64,000 nucleotides of DNA, taken from contig CM056391.1 in NCBI GenBank assembly GCA_029718625.1, positions 25,670,141 through 25,734,140 of the forward strand, in the 5' to 3' direction. This DNA comes from Synaphobranchus kaupii (lineage: Eukaryota > Chordata > Actinopteri > Anguilliformes > Synaphobranchidae). The translations under genes were made by a program, and so were the position numbers. Shown here in pieces: positions 63,021 through 64,000 of this stretch (position 1 is its first letter; every line of letters begins with the position of its first letter). Under the pieces are notes generated by a model, which did no database searches, was not told the DNA's origin, and saw only the letters and a list, made by a program, of their open reading frames with translations.

Positions 63021-64000
63021 ATAAAATAATCCCTAGTTTGAAAACGAGGATAGCGTTAATTGCATCCTCCTTTGGTACTACTGTACTACTACGAGAGACA
63101 GGATGGGAGGTGCTAGTCATTCATTAGGATACCCATGCTTACTAATGTTATCCAGCTCGCTAGGTTTCTACTGTAGCTGTATTGTATGCAGCTATAAGTT
63201 CCATGTTGATTATCGTGAATATAATGACATGATGAACGTCAATTTCGTGCTGCTGTTTTAAATATTATTTTTGATTGACCATCGCTATGGAAAACTGCGA
63301 ACGAGCTCCCTTGTTAGTGGTTTAAGATTAGCTAGCTTGTCATTTTACGAACGACCGTTAGCTAACCTAGCTGTGGACAAAGGGAATTATTAAATAATAG
63401 AATAAAATATTTTATTACTGTTAGAATTAACACGTGGGTTGTTAACGTTTGCTGAGTATTGTGGCTGAACAGTTGTGGACTGGGTGGGGGATATTGATAT
63501 AAAATAACGTTAATTTATTCCTGTCGTGTTATCATAATTTAGGTGTAAGTTATGTTATTAACTGTAACGTCATCTGTCCCATAGCGTTAATTAGCTAGCT
63601 ACCTGTTGGTCTCTTGTGATCTGCGGGTTACAAATAATTATTAGGCTAGCCAACAGAAGACAAGCTTATCCAGTTAACACATGTAAGCAATCGCTCGTTT
63701 CTCGTGGTTAACGTAACGTTAGATGTTTCCAAGCGAGCTAAGTAATCTGACTGTTCCGTTTGTAACATAATTTCGTTCAGCCAAACGTACAATTGGTAAA
63801 CTAGGCAAAATGGCCCCTTAAATTTAATCCATATGCTACCCGATGCAACTCAGTAGTAGGCCTATTTGCCATTTCGTTCTCTAGACGCTAAGAACAGCGC
63901 ACAACTCCCTCTAATGAATTATGGGTGCCTCCATGAATGGCCCGCGAACGTACATTAATGTAGCTGTATATGTATTTTCTTTTTTTAACGTATATAATAA
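63021..64000. other. Non-coding end of window
   Basis: AT-rich DNA with many GCTAGC/GTTAACG words; no exon recognised. It could be the first intron of the putative downstream gene. Confidence 0.5.

Overview
This window is vertebrate nuclear DNA, almost certainly from a teleost fish. The coding sequence is split into many short exons with GT-AG (and some GC-AG) introns. Introns carry CA/GT microsatellites, Tc1/mariner, hAT and TTAA-flanked (piggyBac-type) elements, and the fish-typical TTTAGCAGACGC...AAAGCGACATACA repeat word. There is no operon, prokaryotic gene, CRISPR array or viral genome.

One protein-coding gene fills the window: the + strand ortholog of PPFIA2 (liprin-alpha-2), a presynaptic active-zone scaffold. 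I placed 29 core coding exons from the ATG at 8767 to the stop at 59878-59880 by reading conserved liprin peptides, splice sites and phase. They encode about 1,232 residues without optional inserts (about 1,257 in human, from memory). Residues 1 to about 575 are mainly coiled coil (exons 1-13). A Ser/Pro-rich linker follows (exons 14-19), then SAM1 (exons 20-21), a short alternatively spliced linker (exons 22-23), SAM2 (exons 24-25), SAM3 (exon 26), and a tail ending VRTYSC, a PDZ ligand. A 3' UTR of about 1.8 kb ends near an AATAAA at 61675.

Layout: 1-8766 is upstream DNA dominated by nested transposons; 9031-27012 is an 18-kb first coding intron with fold-back MITEs, a CpG island and a TATA-containing segment; 27013-59880 holds exons 2-29; 61700-64000 is intergenic, with a possible promoter of an unidentified next gene near 62,790-63,012.

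The most unusual features concern splicing. (i) The exon-3 acceptor has been tandemly amplified into 16 upstream look-alike acceptors separated by GT runs. (ii) Three introns use GC donors with AG|GCAAG context, and a fourth donor is non-canonical beside a MITE fragment. (iii) There are four unannotated, frame-preserving candidate alternative segments: a 40-residue tyrosine-rich exon, a 19-residue exon, a 12-nt microexon and a 40-residue donor extension. (iv) Exon 1 carries two opposite single-base indels that break the frame as written, most likely assembly errors. The TE content is also informative: several families with TTAA termini are present, and one insertion is dated by its own empty site in an inverted duplicate.
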